The notes beneath the pieces are model-generated. The model had not been told where the DNA came from. It saw only the letters and a program-made list of their open reading frames with translations, and did not search any database. Position numbers and translations under genes: made by a program. Shown piece after piece: positions 1 to 10,755 of a stretch of DNA of 64,000 nucleotides. Position 1 is the first letter of the stretch; each line of letters opens with the position of its first letter. The DNA comes from Heterodera schachtii (Eukaryota > Nematoda > Chromadorea > Rhabditida > Heteroderidae): contig SIJG01000054.1 in assembly GCA_023374025.1 (NCBI GenBank), positions 810,914 to 874,913 on the forward strand, written 5' to 3'.

Positions 1-1234
1 TTTTGTAGAAATTATAATAATCTTCTATTAAAGTAATTATTAGACCATTTGGTTTTTTCGATTTTAAATATAAGTTAATTTTTTACATTTTATTTTCTCG
101 CTTATTGTGGCCCTTCACTTGGAATTTGTGACTTAAGTGAATTTTTTTCATTCATTTTTTAAAGAAAAATAATTCATTAGCTTAATTATATGGTTGTTAT
201 GATTTAATTTTAATTAATTAATTTATTTTAATTAAATTTATAGTATATATTGGTTTAAATAAGCATACAAAACTAAATATTTCAATATTTTTATTATTCT
301 TAAATTAAAATTTACATATAATAAACCCATATAAACAATCAATAAATTATATAGAAATCATGAAGAAATCTCAACTCAATTGTAATATTTTTCAAAAATA
401 GGAGCAACTTGCTACATTTATTGCATTATTGTATTTGAGATTGAAGATTGCTGGTTTAAAGCCATTTAGAAGAAATTATCCTGAATTATTTTATTTAATG
501 AGTTTAATTTAAATCTATCAATATTTGTCTAAATTTATCATATTGTTATATTAAATAAAAAAATTTTATCAAACCACTTCATTAATTTATTTTAACGCTG
601 AGAAAAATATTAAACCGAATATAAGCCTTTTATTTGATATTAATGGTAGATGAATTATGAAAATAAACTGATTTATTAATTTTTTAATTTAATTTTTTGA
701 CATAATACATTTCTTTTTTCTTACATTCTCGCATAATTGTCGTCCAAATTTAAATTGTTTCCATATTTTATATGTTAAATCATGGTTGATTGAATTTTGT
801 TATTTAATTTAATATAATTGCTAGCTTAAAAATAATAATTTAATATTTTTTATAATATTTTAAATTTTCGGTAAAAATATTTTTCTTTATCACTTAAGTT
901 TTTTCAACTTTGATTTTACTTTCTCGATATGGTAAAATTAAACACTGTTTTATAAAACCGAATTTCTGTTTCACTTAATGAATAAAATATGAATAGCTTA
1001 AGTAGATTTGTTGATTTTTATCATTTTTTTAATTATCTCTCAAAATTATCTCATGAACGTTTCCTTCAGTTCCGTTTAGTTCGTTTCAGCCTTTGACAAT
1101 TCTTCGATCCATTAATTTATTGTAAGTTAATTGTTTTCAATGAAAATTTATTTGTGACAATTTTTTATTTCTTTTTTTAAATGCAATGCACTAAAAATTG
1201 TTTTAAAAGACAATTGGTTTATCTTGAATTTTAT
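1..1234. other. A/T-rich intergenic DNA
   Basis: This stretch is composed of A/T-rich, low-complexity sequence. I see no open frame with coding character, no splice-bounded GC-rich islet, no RNA gene and no clear repeat. It ends where the 8-bp target duplication of the hAT-type element begins. Confidence 0.6.
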
Positions 1235-1902
1235 ATGATAATTAGAGACCGACTTTTGAGACATATCACTAGTTTCGATATATTGAGCATAAATAACGCA
1301 TTTTCCACTTGGTTTGAGCCTTCTACGTTGACTTTTATTATGCCTTTTTTTGCCTTTTTCGGGATTTTCGTGTCTTAAATGCCTTTTTTGGCATTTTGCC
1401 GTTTTGGTGCCTTTTTTGGCGAGTTTTTTTCCGATTTTGGTGCCTTTTTTGGCGTTTTTTCCTGAAAATTCCATTAAAAAAGAAATAAAATCGGGAAAAT
1501 ACACCCCTAAAAATGACTTAAAAAATTTTCCAGAAATTACACCCCTAAGAATTGAATTTTTTTTAGAAAAAACACCCCTAAGAATTAAAAATTTTTTCTC
1601 AAAAATTGATCGCCAAAATTTCATTTTTTTTTCTTGATAAAAAATTTTAGGTTTAAAAATTTTCTTGCAAAAAACATTATAAAACATTTATTAGTCATTT
1701 AAAAGACCAAAATTAAGTTTTTTGGTTAAGTTTTACGTGTTTTGCTCACTAAAAATACGCAATAAAAAAATTTAAATGCCTTTTTTCATGCCTTTTTCGG
1801 GATTTCCGTGCCTTTTCATGCCTTTTTTTCAATTTTTTTGTGCCTTTTATAGTGCCTTTTTTGCAATTTTTGGTGCCTTTTTAGTCGGTCTCTAATGATA
1901 AT
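1235..1902. mobile_element. hAT-type MITE (element 1243-1894)
   Basis: The element begins TAGAGACCGACT and ends with its exact reverse complement AGTCGGTCTCTA. It is flanked on both sides by the 8-bp direct repeat ATGATAAT (1235-1242 and 1895-1902). An 8-bp target duplication with a TAG-type terminus is the hallmark of the hAT superfamily. The 652-bp body encodes nothing convincing. Both ends carry arrays of a TGCCTTTTTT unit (about 1340-1460 on the left, 1777-1885 on the right), the kind of subterminal repetition hAT transposases bind. The open frames on both strands here are by-products of this low-complexity repetition. A diverged internal fragment of the same family lies at 35.3 kb. It must be moved in trans by a transposase not seen here. 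Confidence 0.85.
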
Positions 1903-3084
1903 ATTTAAATTAATTATTTTTTGCATTTATTTTGTTTTGGCATAACTTTTTTAAAGTTTAAAATTTTTAAAATTTATTTACATTTATTGACTAGGAATGG
2001 AAATTAAAAAAACTCCTAAATATGTAAAAAAAAACTCCCATTTGATCAACTACACAAAGTGAAACTATTATAAAGTATTACTTATAATTAATTTTAAAAA
2101 TTAGTCGCGGAATTTAAAAAAATATGAGTATTTGTATTCTTAAACTACAAAATGAGATAAAATTAATTAAATTATATGATAAAGCATAATATTAAAAATA
2201 AATTAAAATTACCAACTCTTCTATCAAAAAATTTATATAAATATATTAATGAGTTACAGCATTGCATTAAAATTTTTTCTTATCATAAAACTCGAAAGTT
2301 TGTAAATGTTTTAAACACATAAAAATATTTTAAAGTATATTGAAATAAATTACGTAATTTCAATGATTTGCCAAATTTATAAAATAACAATAAATTTTAA
2401 GTTAAAAACATTTATAATATAATAAATATTAAAAGAAAATTTATTAGCAAAAATTAAAATTTGAAAACATATTTAAATAAAACAAATTAATTTTAATATA
2501 TTGTTCAAAAGCTTAATTATTATAATAATAATTAATAAAAATGCTAATTTCTAATTCTAAAAATGAATATGAAACTAATAAGCAGAAATTTTATTTAAGT
2601 GCAATAAACTATTAATCACTGTTAAAATAGAAACATGATAGATTTTTTACATTAAAACCAAATACCATTGAAAATAATTATAAGAAATTATAATATAAAA
2701 TTCTTTTCTTAAATAATATAATGCTTTACTTTTAATTGGATAGAAGGCCTAATTTGAAATTAATACAAATTGTAATGATAAAAAATGTTTAAGGTATATA
2801 GAAAATAAAGCTTAACTAAGATTAATAAATTGTATAAAAATTACATTAAATATATCTACGGGTTTTTGTGTGAATGCAAAAATTTAAAGATCACCCTTCG
2901 ACAAATATTAATGCAGATTATAGAAAAAAGTAAATTAAATTATTTGTTCAGCATCAAGGGCAAGAAATCACAAGTATTCCACTGACAGATGTAAAAAAGA
3001 CGTCGACGAAGAAATAACAATATCAAGAAGAAAGGAAAACAATAATTGTGATATTTTAAATAAATAATTGCATAAAACATATTT
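1903..3084. other. A/T-rich intergenic DNA
   Basis: Only A/T-rich low-complexity sequence is visible between the hAT MITE and the Gypsy element. No gene, RNA gene or structured repeat is supported. Confidence 0.6.
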
Positions 3085-3089
3085 ATATA

Positions 3090-3359
3090 TGTTCGGTAGA
3101 CACCATTTGAATATGTGTGGCATTATGTTTATGTAATTTCCCCCTCCACACATTCACTGTTGACCCCTCATATATTTTTGCATAAATACCCCTCCTCCAT
3201 CCTCCCTCATTCACTTCTTCTGTTCACTTTGTCATCTTCTCCTCTTTCCTCTGTGACCCCATTTCCAATCAATATTTTAATTTATTGTTCGCCTTGTCCC
3301 CTTTTTGTTTTGTTTGAATAAACTTTTGGTTTATTCACTTTGGACATAGCGGCGTAACA
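3090..3359 (+). repeat. 5' LTR of the Gypsy element
   Basis: Direct repeat of 7961-8227 with TG...CA ends. It contains a TATA-like GCATAAATA near 3179 and an AATAAA polyadenylation motif near 3317, so it can be expected to hold promoter and 3'-end signals. Relative to the 3' LTR it has an extra 3 bp in the CT-rich part and about two base changes. Confidence 0.95.
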
Positions 3360-3362
3360 AAT

Positions 3363-3374
3363 TGGCGACGCCCG
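3363..3374 (+). other. tRNA primer-binding site
   Basis: TGGCGACGCCCG lies three bases after the 5' LTR. The leading TGG can pair with the CCA end of a tRNA, as expected for minus-strand priming in LTR elements. Which tRNA is used cannot be fixed here; tRNA-Arg is a tentative guess. Confidence 0.7.
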
Positions 3375-3418
3375 TTGCTGATTGGACTCAACTCTTGGCT
3401 TCAAAATTTGTAAGTTTG

Positions 3419-3629
3419 AAAGCCATCGGCTCTTCATCTTTCAGGACTTGTCTTTCGACATACCTTCTGAAAAGCCGAGTCGGCATTCATTCTTCATAAA
3501 AGCCAGTCGGCTAAAGATTCGTCACATAAGCCAAGTCTGGCCAAATCTTCGACAAAGCCGAGACGGCAAAATCTTCAAATTCGTTAAGCCGAGCCGGCAA
3601 AAGAAAACGAATTCAAAACCGAGTCGGTT
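3419..3629 (+). repeat. Gypsy leader array of near-palindromic motifs
   Basis: Seven degenerate copies of a GCCGAGTCGGC-like near-palindrome occur at about 3420, 3472, 3500, 3528, 3555, 3586 and 3617. The last six are 27-31 bp apart. The best copies (GCCGAGTCGGC at 3474-3484 and AACCGAGTCGGTT at 3617-3629) are perfect inverted repeats around one central base. A frame of about 100 codons crosses the array but has no recognisable domain, so I treat the region as leader. A role in RNA packaging or dimerisation is an inference. Confidence 0.7.
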
Positions 3630-3738
3630 CATCATTCTTCAAAAAGCCTCACAGCTAGGCGCTGCTGAAATATTTGCTAGGCGCAAATCAGGCTTAATTT
3701 GAACGATGCCAGCATAACAGGACCCAGCCATTGACCAG

Positions 3739-6700
3739 TTGGTCAGGTTGCTTGGAGAACAGCAGCAAATCGCGAGACAGCAAGCGGACCAAATCGCACA
3801 GCTTCTCGCAAACAATGCGGTTGCTGTTGCACCTGCTGCCGTTCAACCTCAAATTGTTCATGACACAATTCCAGCGCTGCCGGACATCATTCCATTCGAG
3901 TGCTCCGGTGAAATGAGCAAAGTCACTGAGTGGCTCGAGCGATTTAAGTTCGCTCTCGACTGCTCTGCACCGAATGCGAAGGACGCGACAAAGGTTAAAT
4001 GTCTGATGAACAAATTGAGTGAAGACGCATTCTCGGAATACAGCCGATCTGTATTGCCGTCAGTGGTCACTGATTTCGGATTTGACGACACAATCAAAAG
4101 ACTGCAAAAGCTTTTCTGTCGTCCACAATCAATTTTCATCGACCGATATGAATGTCTGAAAGCCGAAAGAGGAAATGGTGAAGACTTCCGACAATTTGTG
4201 AACAGACATCGGAAATTGCTCCAAGAGTTCAAATTCGACATTTTGAACAAGGAACAATTCCACTGCCTCATGCTGCTGACAGCACTGAAGTCCCACAGCG
4301 ATTCTGCCTTGCGCCAACGCATTTTGGCCAAGCTTACAGCAGACGGGGACAATGTCAAATATGACAATATTGTGGAAGATTTACAGGTTTACCTGTCCAC
4401 AATCGCCGAGGCTAAAGTCATCGAACAGCCAACCGGCACGAAGAATGTCTTTGCGGTCAAAAAGTGGCATGAGCGCAGCAAACCGCTTGAAAAATGCCAT
4501 GATCAACCGAGAAATTCGACTGATCGATCATGTTGGCGTTGCGGTAAGACCCATTCTCCCAAATCGTGTCCGCACAGCAGTGTTGTCTGCCAAAGGTGCA
4601 AGAAAATTGGACATTTGGAGAAGATGTGCGAGAAGCACCAGGCTTGGGTCAAAAGAAATTTGGCAAAGAATGCCATCCAACGGAAACAAGCCAATTCTGT
4701 TAGGCTTGGAGGGTTGAAGATTAACTTGGTTAATCAACCCAAACGCCTGATCGAAGCGCCCGTCAACGTCGATGGGACCACAATTGATTTCGTGATGGAC
4801 CCGGGTGCCGAAATCACGGTGCTAAACAAGGAATCGCATCAATTGATTGGCACTCGGCTGAGCCCCTGCAGTGAGCAGGCATTTTATCACGATGGATCCC
4901 AATGCCGCTTGTTTGGCAAGGGAACAGCAACATTTTCGATCGGAGGGCGTAAGACAAAAGGAACATTTTATGTATCCGACGAAGGATCATTAAACCTTTT
5001 GGGGATCGATATGCTTGATGCTTTGGGTCTTATGGACTCATTTCGGACGAATCTGTCAGATGTTTTAAAGCTCAACAATGTCCAATTTTCGGAACAGGAT
5101 TCGACTTTCAAAATTTTGAAAGACAAATTTTCTCGACTGTTTGCCGATGGACTTGGCCGATTCGTGAAGGCAAAAGCCCGATTGGAGCTGAAACACGACG
5201 CCGTTCCTGTGTATTGCCGACCTCGTCCTGTGCCCTACAACACCCGATTGGTGGTTGAGGCCGAATTGGACCGGCTAATGGAACTGGGAGTCATTCGTCC
5301 GGTGGAACACACTCGTTGGGCCGCACCCATTGTTGTGGTCAAAAAGGCCAACGGTTCCACTCGCGTATGCGCCGACTTTTCAACCGGATTGAACAGCGCG
5401 CTTCTGTTGCATCAGCACCCATTACCAGTGCCCGAGGACATATTCGCGACACTGAACGGAGGACAAGTGTTCTCCCAAATCGATCTCAAAGATGCGTATT
5501 TGCAGATTGAATTGGACGACAATTCGAAGGAATTGTGTACCATCGCAACGCATCGTGGTAACTTTGAGTACCAACGGCTTCCTTTTGGCGTAAAATCCGC
5601 CCCAGGAATTTTTCAATCCATTATGGATTCGATGTTGGCTGGCTGTAATTGCGCAATCGCATATTTGGACGATGTCATCGTGGTGAGCAGATCCGCCGAT
5701 GAACATCAACAGCATTTGGCAAATGTTTTCCAACGAATGGAAAACTTTGGATTCCGGATCAAGCCAGAAAAGTGCTCCTTCTTCCAAAGACAAATCAAAT
5801 ATTTGGGCTTTATTGTCGACAAAGACGGAAGAAGACCAGATCCTGCGAAAATCCAAGCCATTGCAGAAATGCCAGTGCCAACAAATGTTTCGGAATTGCG
5901 TTCGTTCCTTGGAATGATCAATCATTACCAGCAATTCGTCCGAAACATGCGATTCATCAGACAACCAATGGATGAGTTGTTGAAGCAGGACGTGGCATGG
6001 AATTGGTCGAATGAATGCCAGCAGGCCTTCGATAAGGTCCTCGAAATCCTGCAGTCAGACAAACTGCTGACGCATTACGACCCGGCTCGCGAAATCGTCG
6101 TTTCTGCCGATGCTTCTGAGCATGGCATTGGAGCCGTCATCTGTCATCGCTTTCCGGAAAGCAATTTGAAGGCCATCGCGCATGCCTCATGCTCGCTTAC
6201 GCCCGCTGAAAAGAACTATTCCCAAATTGAAAAGGAGGGATTAGCTCTAATCTACGCAGTAAAAAAATTCCACAAATACTTATTTGGACGTCATTTTACA
6301 CTGCAGACGGATCACAAACCTTTGTTGGCCATTTTTGGCAACAAAAAGGGGATAAAAGCTTGCACAGCAAATCGATTGCAGCGCTGGGCCATCACGCTTT
6401 TGGGCTACGACTTCGACATTGAATACAAAAGCACGTCAGAATTTGGGCATGCCGATGTTTTTTCGAGACTGATTGCGAAAACGCCATTCCCGGACGATGA
6501 AAGAATTGTGGCAAGTATTAGCACTGCTGGAAATTTTGTGCTGAACACCATTGAAAAAGGACTTCCAATTGTCAATAAGGATCTGATCAGAGCCGCTGAT
6601 CAGGATCAGACAATCAAGAAGGTCAAAAAGTTCGTCAAAACTCAATGGCCCAACAAAAAGGCAATTTCGGACGAACGTCAGCCATTCCACCGCAGGCGAG

Positions 6701-7905
6701 ACGCATTGACAATCGAGAATGATTGTTTGCTTTATTCCGAACGAGTTGTGGTCCCTGCCTCTCTGCAAAATGAGGTGCTGCAACTTCTGCACAAAGGGCA
6801 TCCCGGAATAAAACGGATGAAAAGCCTCGCCCGCCAATACGTTTATTGGTCTGGAATGGACGAGCACATCGAAAACGTGGTAAAATCCTGCCAACCGTGT
6901 GCTGCAGAAGCAAAAGCACCAGTGAAGACCGAACTTCACTCTTGGCCGAAAACGGATGGTCCATGGAAACGGATCCATATGGACTATGCCGGACCGTTTT
7001 TCGGAAAGATGTTCCTCATCATCGTGGACTCTTTCTCGAAATGGCCTGAAGTTTTCGAGATGCGCTCGTCTGGAACAGCGGCAACAATTGAAAAGTTGCG
7101 CGCACTTTGCACAACTTTTGGCTTGCCGGAGACATTGGTCACCGACAACGGCACCCAATTTACGTCCAACGAATTTAAGCAGTTCGTCACACAAAATGGC
7201 ATTACCCACCTATTTTCGGCGCCTTACAATCCCATGTCAAATGGGCAGGCTGAACGTTTTGTGGACACGTTCAAACGAACGTCCCGAAAATTAAAAGGGG
7301 AGGGAATTGCCAATGCTTTGGAAACATTTTTGGTCACATACAGGAATACGCCAAGCGAGTCGCTAAATGGCAAAACTCCGGCCGAAATGTTCCTCCAGCG
7401 GAAAGTTCGGACAACATTGGATCTGCTCATGCCAAAGCCGAAACAGCCGATCGTCCGTGACGAAGCAATGGAAAAGACGTTCAACCGTCGCTTTGGAGCA
7501 AAACCGAGATTCTTCTCAGTTGGAGATAAGGTTTATGCTCGTCACCGGCTGTCCCAACAATGGAAAAGTGGACACGTCACGACTTCGAAAGGAGTGATGT
7601 ACGACGTGGAATTCCCGAACGGATCAACATCCCGTTTCCACGCCAACCAACTGATCAAAAGGAACACCAACCAAATGGGCATTGATCCATTAACTGTGTT
7701 GAATGAAGATTTTGGTTTGCCAAACGTGGCACAGCAACCAAATCAGCGACCAAACGTGGCCGTGGTAGAACCGGACATTGTGATCAATGCTGAGCCAGCA
7801 AATGATCCAGCACCTGCCGAACATCAGCAAATTTCGCCGAATCGTCCTCGACGACAGTACCCCCAACGGAACCGTCGTCCGCCCGATCGCTACTCGCCGA
7901 AGTGA
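3739..7905 (+). CDS. fused Gag-Pol polyprotein of Ty3/Gypsy element
   Basis: Polyprotein that builds the particle, copies the element's RNA and inserts the DNA. Numbering from 3739: Gag with two zinc knuckles (C265, C268, H272, C277 and C284, C287, H292, C297); aspartic protease with DPGA at 354-357 in place of the usual D-S/T-G-A; reverse transcriptase with YLDD at 642-645; RNase H with D791; integrase with the zinc-binding pair H1018/H1021 and C1051/C1054 and the catalytic triad D1082, D1136, E1172 (D-35-E spacing). Gag and Pol are in one frame with no frameshift. The frame is open from 3718. The first ATG (3706) is followed two codons later by TAA (3715-3717), so the given start is a TTG codon chosen only because the true start is blocked. 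No envelope gene follows. It is far more GC-rich than the flanks. Confidence 0.95.
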   Translation: MVRLLGEQQQIARQQADQIAQLLANNAVAVAPAAVQPQIVHDTIPALPDIIPFECSGEMSKVTEWLERFKFALDCSAPNAKDATKVKCLMNKLSEDAFSEYSRSVLPSVVTDFGFDDTIKRLQKLFCRPQSIFIDRYECLKAERGNGEDFRQFVNRHRKLLQEFKFDILNKEQFHCLMLLTALKSHSDSALRQRILAKLTADGDNVKYDNIVEDLQVYLSTIAEAKVIEQPTGTKNVFAVKKWHERSKPLEKCHDQPRNSTDRSCWRCGKTHSPKSCPHSSVVCQRCKKIGHLEKMCEKHQAWVKRNLAKNAIQRKQANSVRLGGLKINLVNQPKRLIEAPVNVDGTTIDFVMDPGAEITVLNKESHQLIGTRLSPCSEQAFYHDGSQCRLFGKGTATFSIGGRKTKGTFYVSDEGSLNLLGIDMLDALGLMDSFRTNLSDVLKLNNVQFSEQDSTFKILKDKFSRLFADGLGRFVKAKARLELKHDAVPVYCRPRPVPYNTRLVVEAELDRLMELGVIRPVEHTRWAAPIVVVKKANGSTRVCADFSTGLNSALLLHQHPLPVPEDIFATLNGGQVFSQIDLKDAYLQIELDDNSKELCTIATHRGNFEYQRLPFGVKSAPGIFQSIMDSMLAGCNCAIAYLDDVIVVSRSADEHQQHLANVFQRMENFGFRIKPEKCSFFQRQIKYLGFIVDKDGRRPDPAKIQAIAEMPVPTNVSELRSFLGMINHYQQFVRNMRFIRQPMDELLKQDVAWNWSNECQQAFDKVLEILQSDKLLTHYDPAREIVVSADASEHGIGAVICHRFPESNLKAIAHASCSLTPAEKNYSQIEKEGLALIYAVKKFHKYLFGRHFTLQTDHKPLLAIFGNKKGIKACTANRLQRWAITLLGYDFDIEYKSTSEFGHADVFSRLIAKTPFPDDERIVASISTAGNFVLNTIEKGLPIVNKDLIRAADQDQTIKKVKKFVKTQWPNKKAISDERQPFHRRRDALTIENDCLLYSERVVVPASLQNEVLQLLHKGHPGIKRMKSLARQYVYWSGMDEHIENVVKSCQPCAAEAKAPVKTELHSWPKTDGPWKRIHMDYAGPFFGKMFLIIVDSFSKWPEVFEMRSSGTAATIEKLRALCTTFGLPETLVTDNGTQFTSNEFKQFVTQNGITHLFSAPYNPMSNGQAERFVDTFKRTSRKLKGEGIANALETFLVTYRNTPSESLNGKTPAEMFLQRKVRTTLDLLMPKPKQPIVRDEAMEKTFNRRFGAKPRFFSVGDKVYARHRLSQQWKSGHVTTSKGVMYDVEFPNGSTSRFHANQLIKRNTNQMGIDPLTVLNEDFGLPNVAQQPNQRPNVAVVEPDIVINAEPANDPAPAEHQQISPNRPRRQYPQRNRRPPDRYSPK

Positions 7906-7948
7906 TCTGAGGACCGATGTGGCTGATCAGAATGAAGGAAGACTCTTT

Positions 7949-7960
7949 TAAAAGGGGAGG
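7949..7960 (+). other. polypurine tract
   Basis: A purine run ending AAAAGGGGAGG abuts the 3' LTR exactly, as expected for the primer of plus-strand synthesis in an LTR retrotransposon. Confidence 0.85.
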
Positions 7961-8227
7961 TGTTCGGTAGACACCATTTGAATATGTGTGGCATTATGTT
8001 TATGTAATTTCCACCTCCACACATTCACTGTTGACCCCTCATATATTTTTGCATAAATACCCCTCCTCCATCCTCCCTCATTCACTTCTTCTGTTCACTT
8101 TGTCATCTTCTCTTTCCGCTGTGACCCCATTTCCAATCAATATTTTAATTTATTGTTCGCCTTGTCCCCTTTTTGTTTTGTTTGAATAAACTTTTGGTTT
8201 ATTCACTTTGGACATAGCGGCGTAACA
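7961..8227 (+). repeat. 3' LTR of the Gypsy element
   Basis: Direct repeat of 3090-3359, ending GTAACA and followed by the target duplication ATATA inside a short TA-rich run. It is 3 bp shorter than the 5' LTR. Confidence 0.95.
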
Positions 8228-8232
8228 ATATA

Positions 8233-10589
8233 TATATATATTATAATTATAAGAGTGAGGGGTTAAACAGCGAGGAAAAGGGGAGAGGGGGAAAATGGCC
8301 AAGTAAAAACTTGGACATTTTGGTGATTTTTTGTTGGTAATTATACTGGAGTTTAACCAAAGAAAAATTAAGAGAGAGAATTAATTATCTTAGGATGTAG
8401 ATGAAGAAATTTGAAGAGCGATGAACGATGAACCTGGGGTTATTTTTATTTATAATATCACTTGGGAGGATATTCCAGAGATTTGTAGTCCTATTTAAAA
8501 TAAAATTTTCAATTTTACAAGTTTTATTAATTTTTCGGATTTATAAATTGTGACAATTTCTGATAATGAAAGTAGTACAGAAGTGGTCTTACATAGTACT
8601 TGAAGGCGAGTCCCCAATTTTTTGGATTTGAGCTGTGAATTACTTTTAATAGTTGAAAGGATCGGTACTAAGCCTTTGTTATAATTTTTGAAATATACGA
8701 ATTTGCTAAAGATGCTTAAATTTATGCAAAAACTAAAAAAAGACATAAATAAAACAAAAATTGCTGAAAAGAGTCCATTCTTTTATTGCATGCTGTATAT
8801 AATTATCTTTTTGATTATATTATTTCTTTAAATTCATCGATACTAATTTAACACATTTTTATGTTTTATAGATTTTACAATTTTATTCTATAAATATTAA
8901 CCTCCTTCTTATTTTGAATTTATTTGATCTCCATGGATACAAATTGGTTTATTTCATAATTAAAACTATTAATTTGATTAATTAATTAACAATTATGCCA
9001 TGATTCGGCTTCTATAAGTCTTATATCATCCATATTTATATTGTTTTTCATTCTTTACATCAATAGAGATAAAAGTAAAATTCTTTAAGGCTTTAGCGTT
9101 TAATTAAATAAATTTTAAATCTATATGCGGATACTCTTTGCCTTGTAAATTTCAAAAATTTTCATTGTTATGACGCTAAAAAATTCAATTCTTCAGCTAG
9201 ATTTATTGATTTTTTGTTTTAAAAAACAAAATAAATAATATATAATTATGATATTAAAACTAAATTAATTGTTCTCAAAGCATGGATTGTTTATATATTT
9301 ATTCTTTTTATTCGTTTATTTATTAAATGGTTAATCCTTTTTTCATGTTATATTGATTTACACTATTGTTTTGAATTGTTTTTTTTGTTTATGTACATAA
9401 AATCGCTGCGGCAGGAATCTATAAAAAAAAACAAAATTTTTGATCGTATTTTATTTGGCATTCATTTTAAATATGTCAACAATAAGAATTTAAGAATATT
9501 AATCAATAAGGTGAACCAAAATTTATTAATTGGTTAATTAACGTAATGAGTTCATTAATTATCATTGTAAAAAAAATTTCATGAAAATTTTGTTTAGTCT
9601 GATAAGGTTTTCCAAATTCTATAAGTTTTAATTATATTATACATTAATACCTAACATAATTTAACTTTTATTAATTGGCTCATTATCAACTATCTAATTT
9701 TAAATAACAATTATTAATAAGGGTATCTTAATTATAATTCATTGTTTTATAATCATTGTTTTGGCTATGCAATATAATGAAGCTTGTGATTATCTATTAA
9801 TTTATATTTTTATATTTATACGATGGATTCAAAATATTTCAATTAATGTTTAATTTACGCAATTAAGAGTAATATCTCTTTATCAATCTTATACCAATCA
9901 TCTCATTAATAGTTAATTTTGTGCCATTAATGATTGTTTATTTTATTTGTGATCTCAAAATCGTTTTTGGTCTAATATTTAAAATATTTTTTATTTGAGT
10001 TTTAATTTATTATATATTTAATTCAAAGGCAATTAATCAATACCGAAGAAACTGGCTGTAGACTCGTAATTTTGCCGCTCGGAACAAATGACTATATTTT
10101 TAATCTCGACGATTTTTGCTAAATAAAATATGATAAATTTAAATATTAGCATATATAATATTTTGACATACCCAGAAATGGATATAAATAATATGCAATA
10201 AAATTAAAAAGGTATTTAACTTTTTTTTATTGTCAGATGAAATAATTTTTAATCTTTATTTTATAAAACAATTATTTTTTATGCTACAAGGGTTTTCTTC
10301 ATTAATTGTATTTCTATTTCTCGAATTTTCAGCAGTGGAAAATGCAACGCAAACGGCGATTTATTAATTCAATGAATTCACTATCTTCAATAATAAAATG
10401 TTTTGCAAGTCAGTTTTTGATTTTAAAATATAATATGCATTGTTTTCTCAAAAAGATTTAAAAAAATCAAAATATGTTAAGTGTTTTAAAAATTTACAAT
10501 TGTTTCATTCGTTTGGGCTTGGGGTGCGAAAAATGGAGCAAAATGTTAAATCGACCAAAACTAGATTTATATAGCGATAAATAATTTAG
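8233..10589. other. A/T-rich desert
   Basis: After a short TA run and a purine-rich patch (8250-8300) the sequence is A/T-rich without supported genes. An 83-codon minus-strand frame at 8495-8746 has no recognisable domain. One islet near 10,333-10,365 follows a good TTTTCAG-like acceptor but cannot be called an exon on its own. Confidence 0.5.
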
Positions 10590-10597
10590 AAAAATTT

Positions 10598-10752
10598 CTT
10601 CTTGCTAACTTTTAATGCTGATCAAAAAAGTCTTTAACCAACTTAAACACATTACATCTTCATGGTGACCTCAAAAGTCAAAAATGGCTTGAAATCAGGG
10701 GAAACTTTCGAAAAAAATTCTTAGGGGGTTTGGAAAATTTTTCTGAAAAAAT
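10598..10752. repeat. fragment of the 46-kb foldback family
   Basis: Motifs such as GCTGATCAAAAAAGTC, ATGGCTTGAAATC and GAAAAAAATTC followed by TAGGGGG recur in the same order and spacing as in the arms of the foldback element at 46,046-47,149. This is a diverged partial arm, without the element's terminus. Confidence 0.7.
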
Positions 10753-10755
10753 TGG

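Larger units (their letters stand above)
3090..8227 (+). mobile_element. Ty3/Gypsy LTR retrotransposon, nearly complete
   Basis: A 5.1-kb element with 270-bp and 267-bp LTRs that start TGTTCGG and end GTAACA. It is flanked by a 5-bp target duplication ATATA (3085-3089 and 8228-8232). In order it holds the 5' LTR, a primer-binding site, a leader of near-palindromic repeats, one fused Gag-Pol frame, a polypurine tract and the 3' LTR. Domain order is Gag zinc knuckles, protease, reverse transcriptase, RNase H, integrase, which is the Ty3/Gypsy (Metaviridae) order. No envelope frame follows integrase. The two LTRs differ by about two substitutions and one 3-bp indel, so the insertion is fairly recent. 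The single visible lesion is a stop codon just after the first ATG. Confidence 0.96.

Noticed and set aside
1148..1687. 179-codon minus-strand frame and overlapping plus-strand frames
   Set aside because: They cross the low-complexity interior of the hAT MITE; the Lys/Phe-rich repeats follow from TGCCTTTTTT units.
3115..3321. 68-codon frame in the 5' LTR (and its twin at 7,986-8,189)
   Set aside because: Present only because the CT-rich LTR lacks stops in that frame; it differs between the two LTRs by an in-frame indel and shows no domain.
6436..7209. 257-codon minus-strand frame within the Gypsy pol region
   Set aside because: Antisense shadow of the integrase/RNase H coding region, with no recognisable domain of its own.
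8495..8746. 83-codon minus-strand frame as a LINE remnant
   Set aside because: The Leu/Ser/Lys-rich C-terminus is reminiscent of LINE 3' coding ends, but no motif could be identified.
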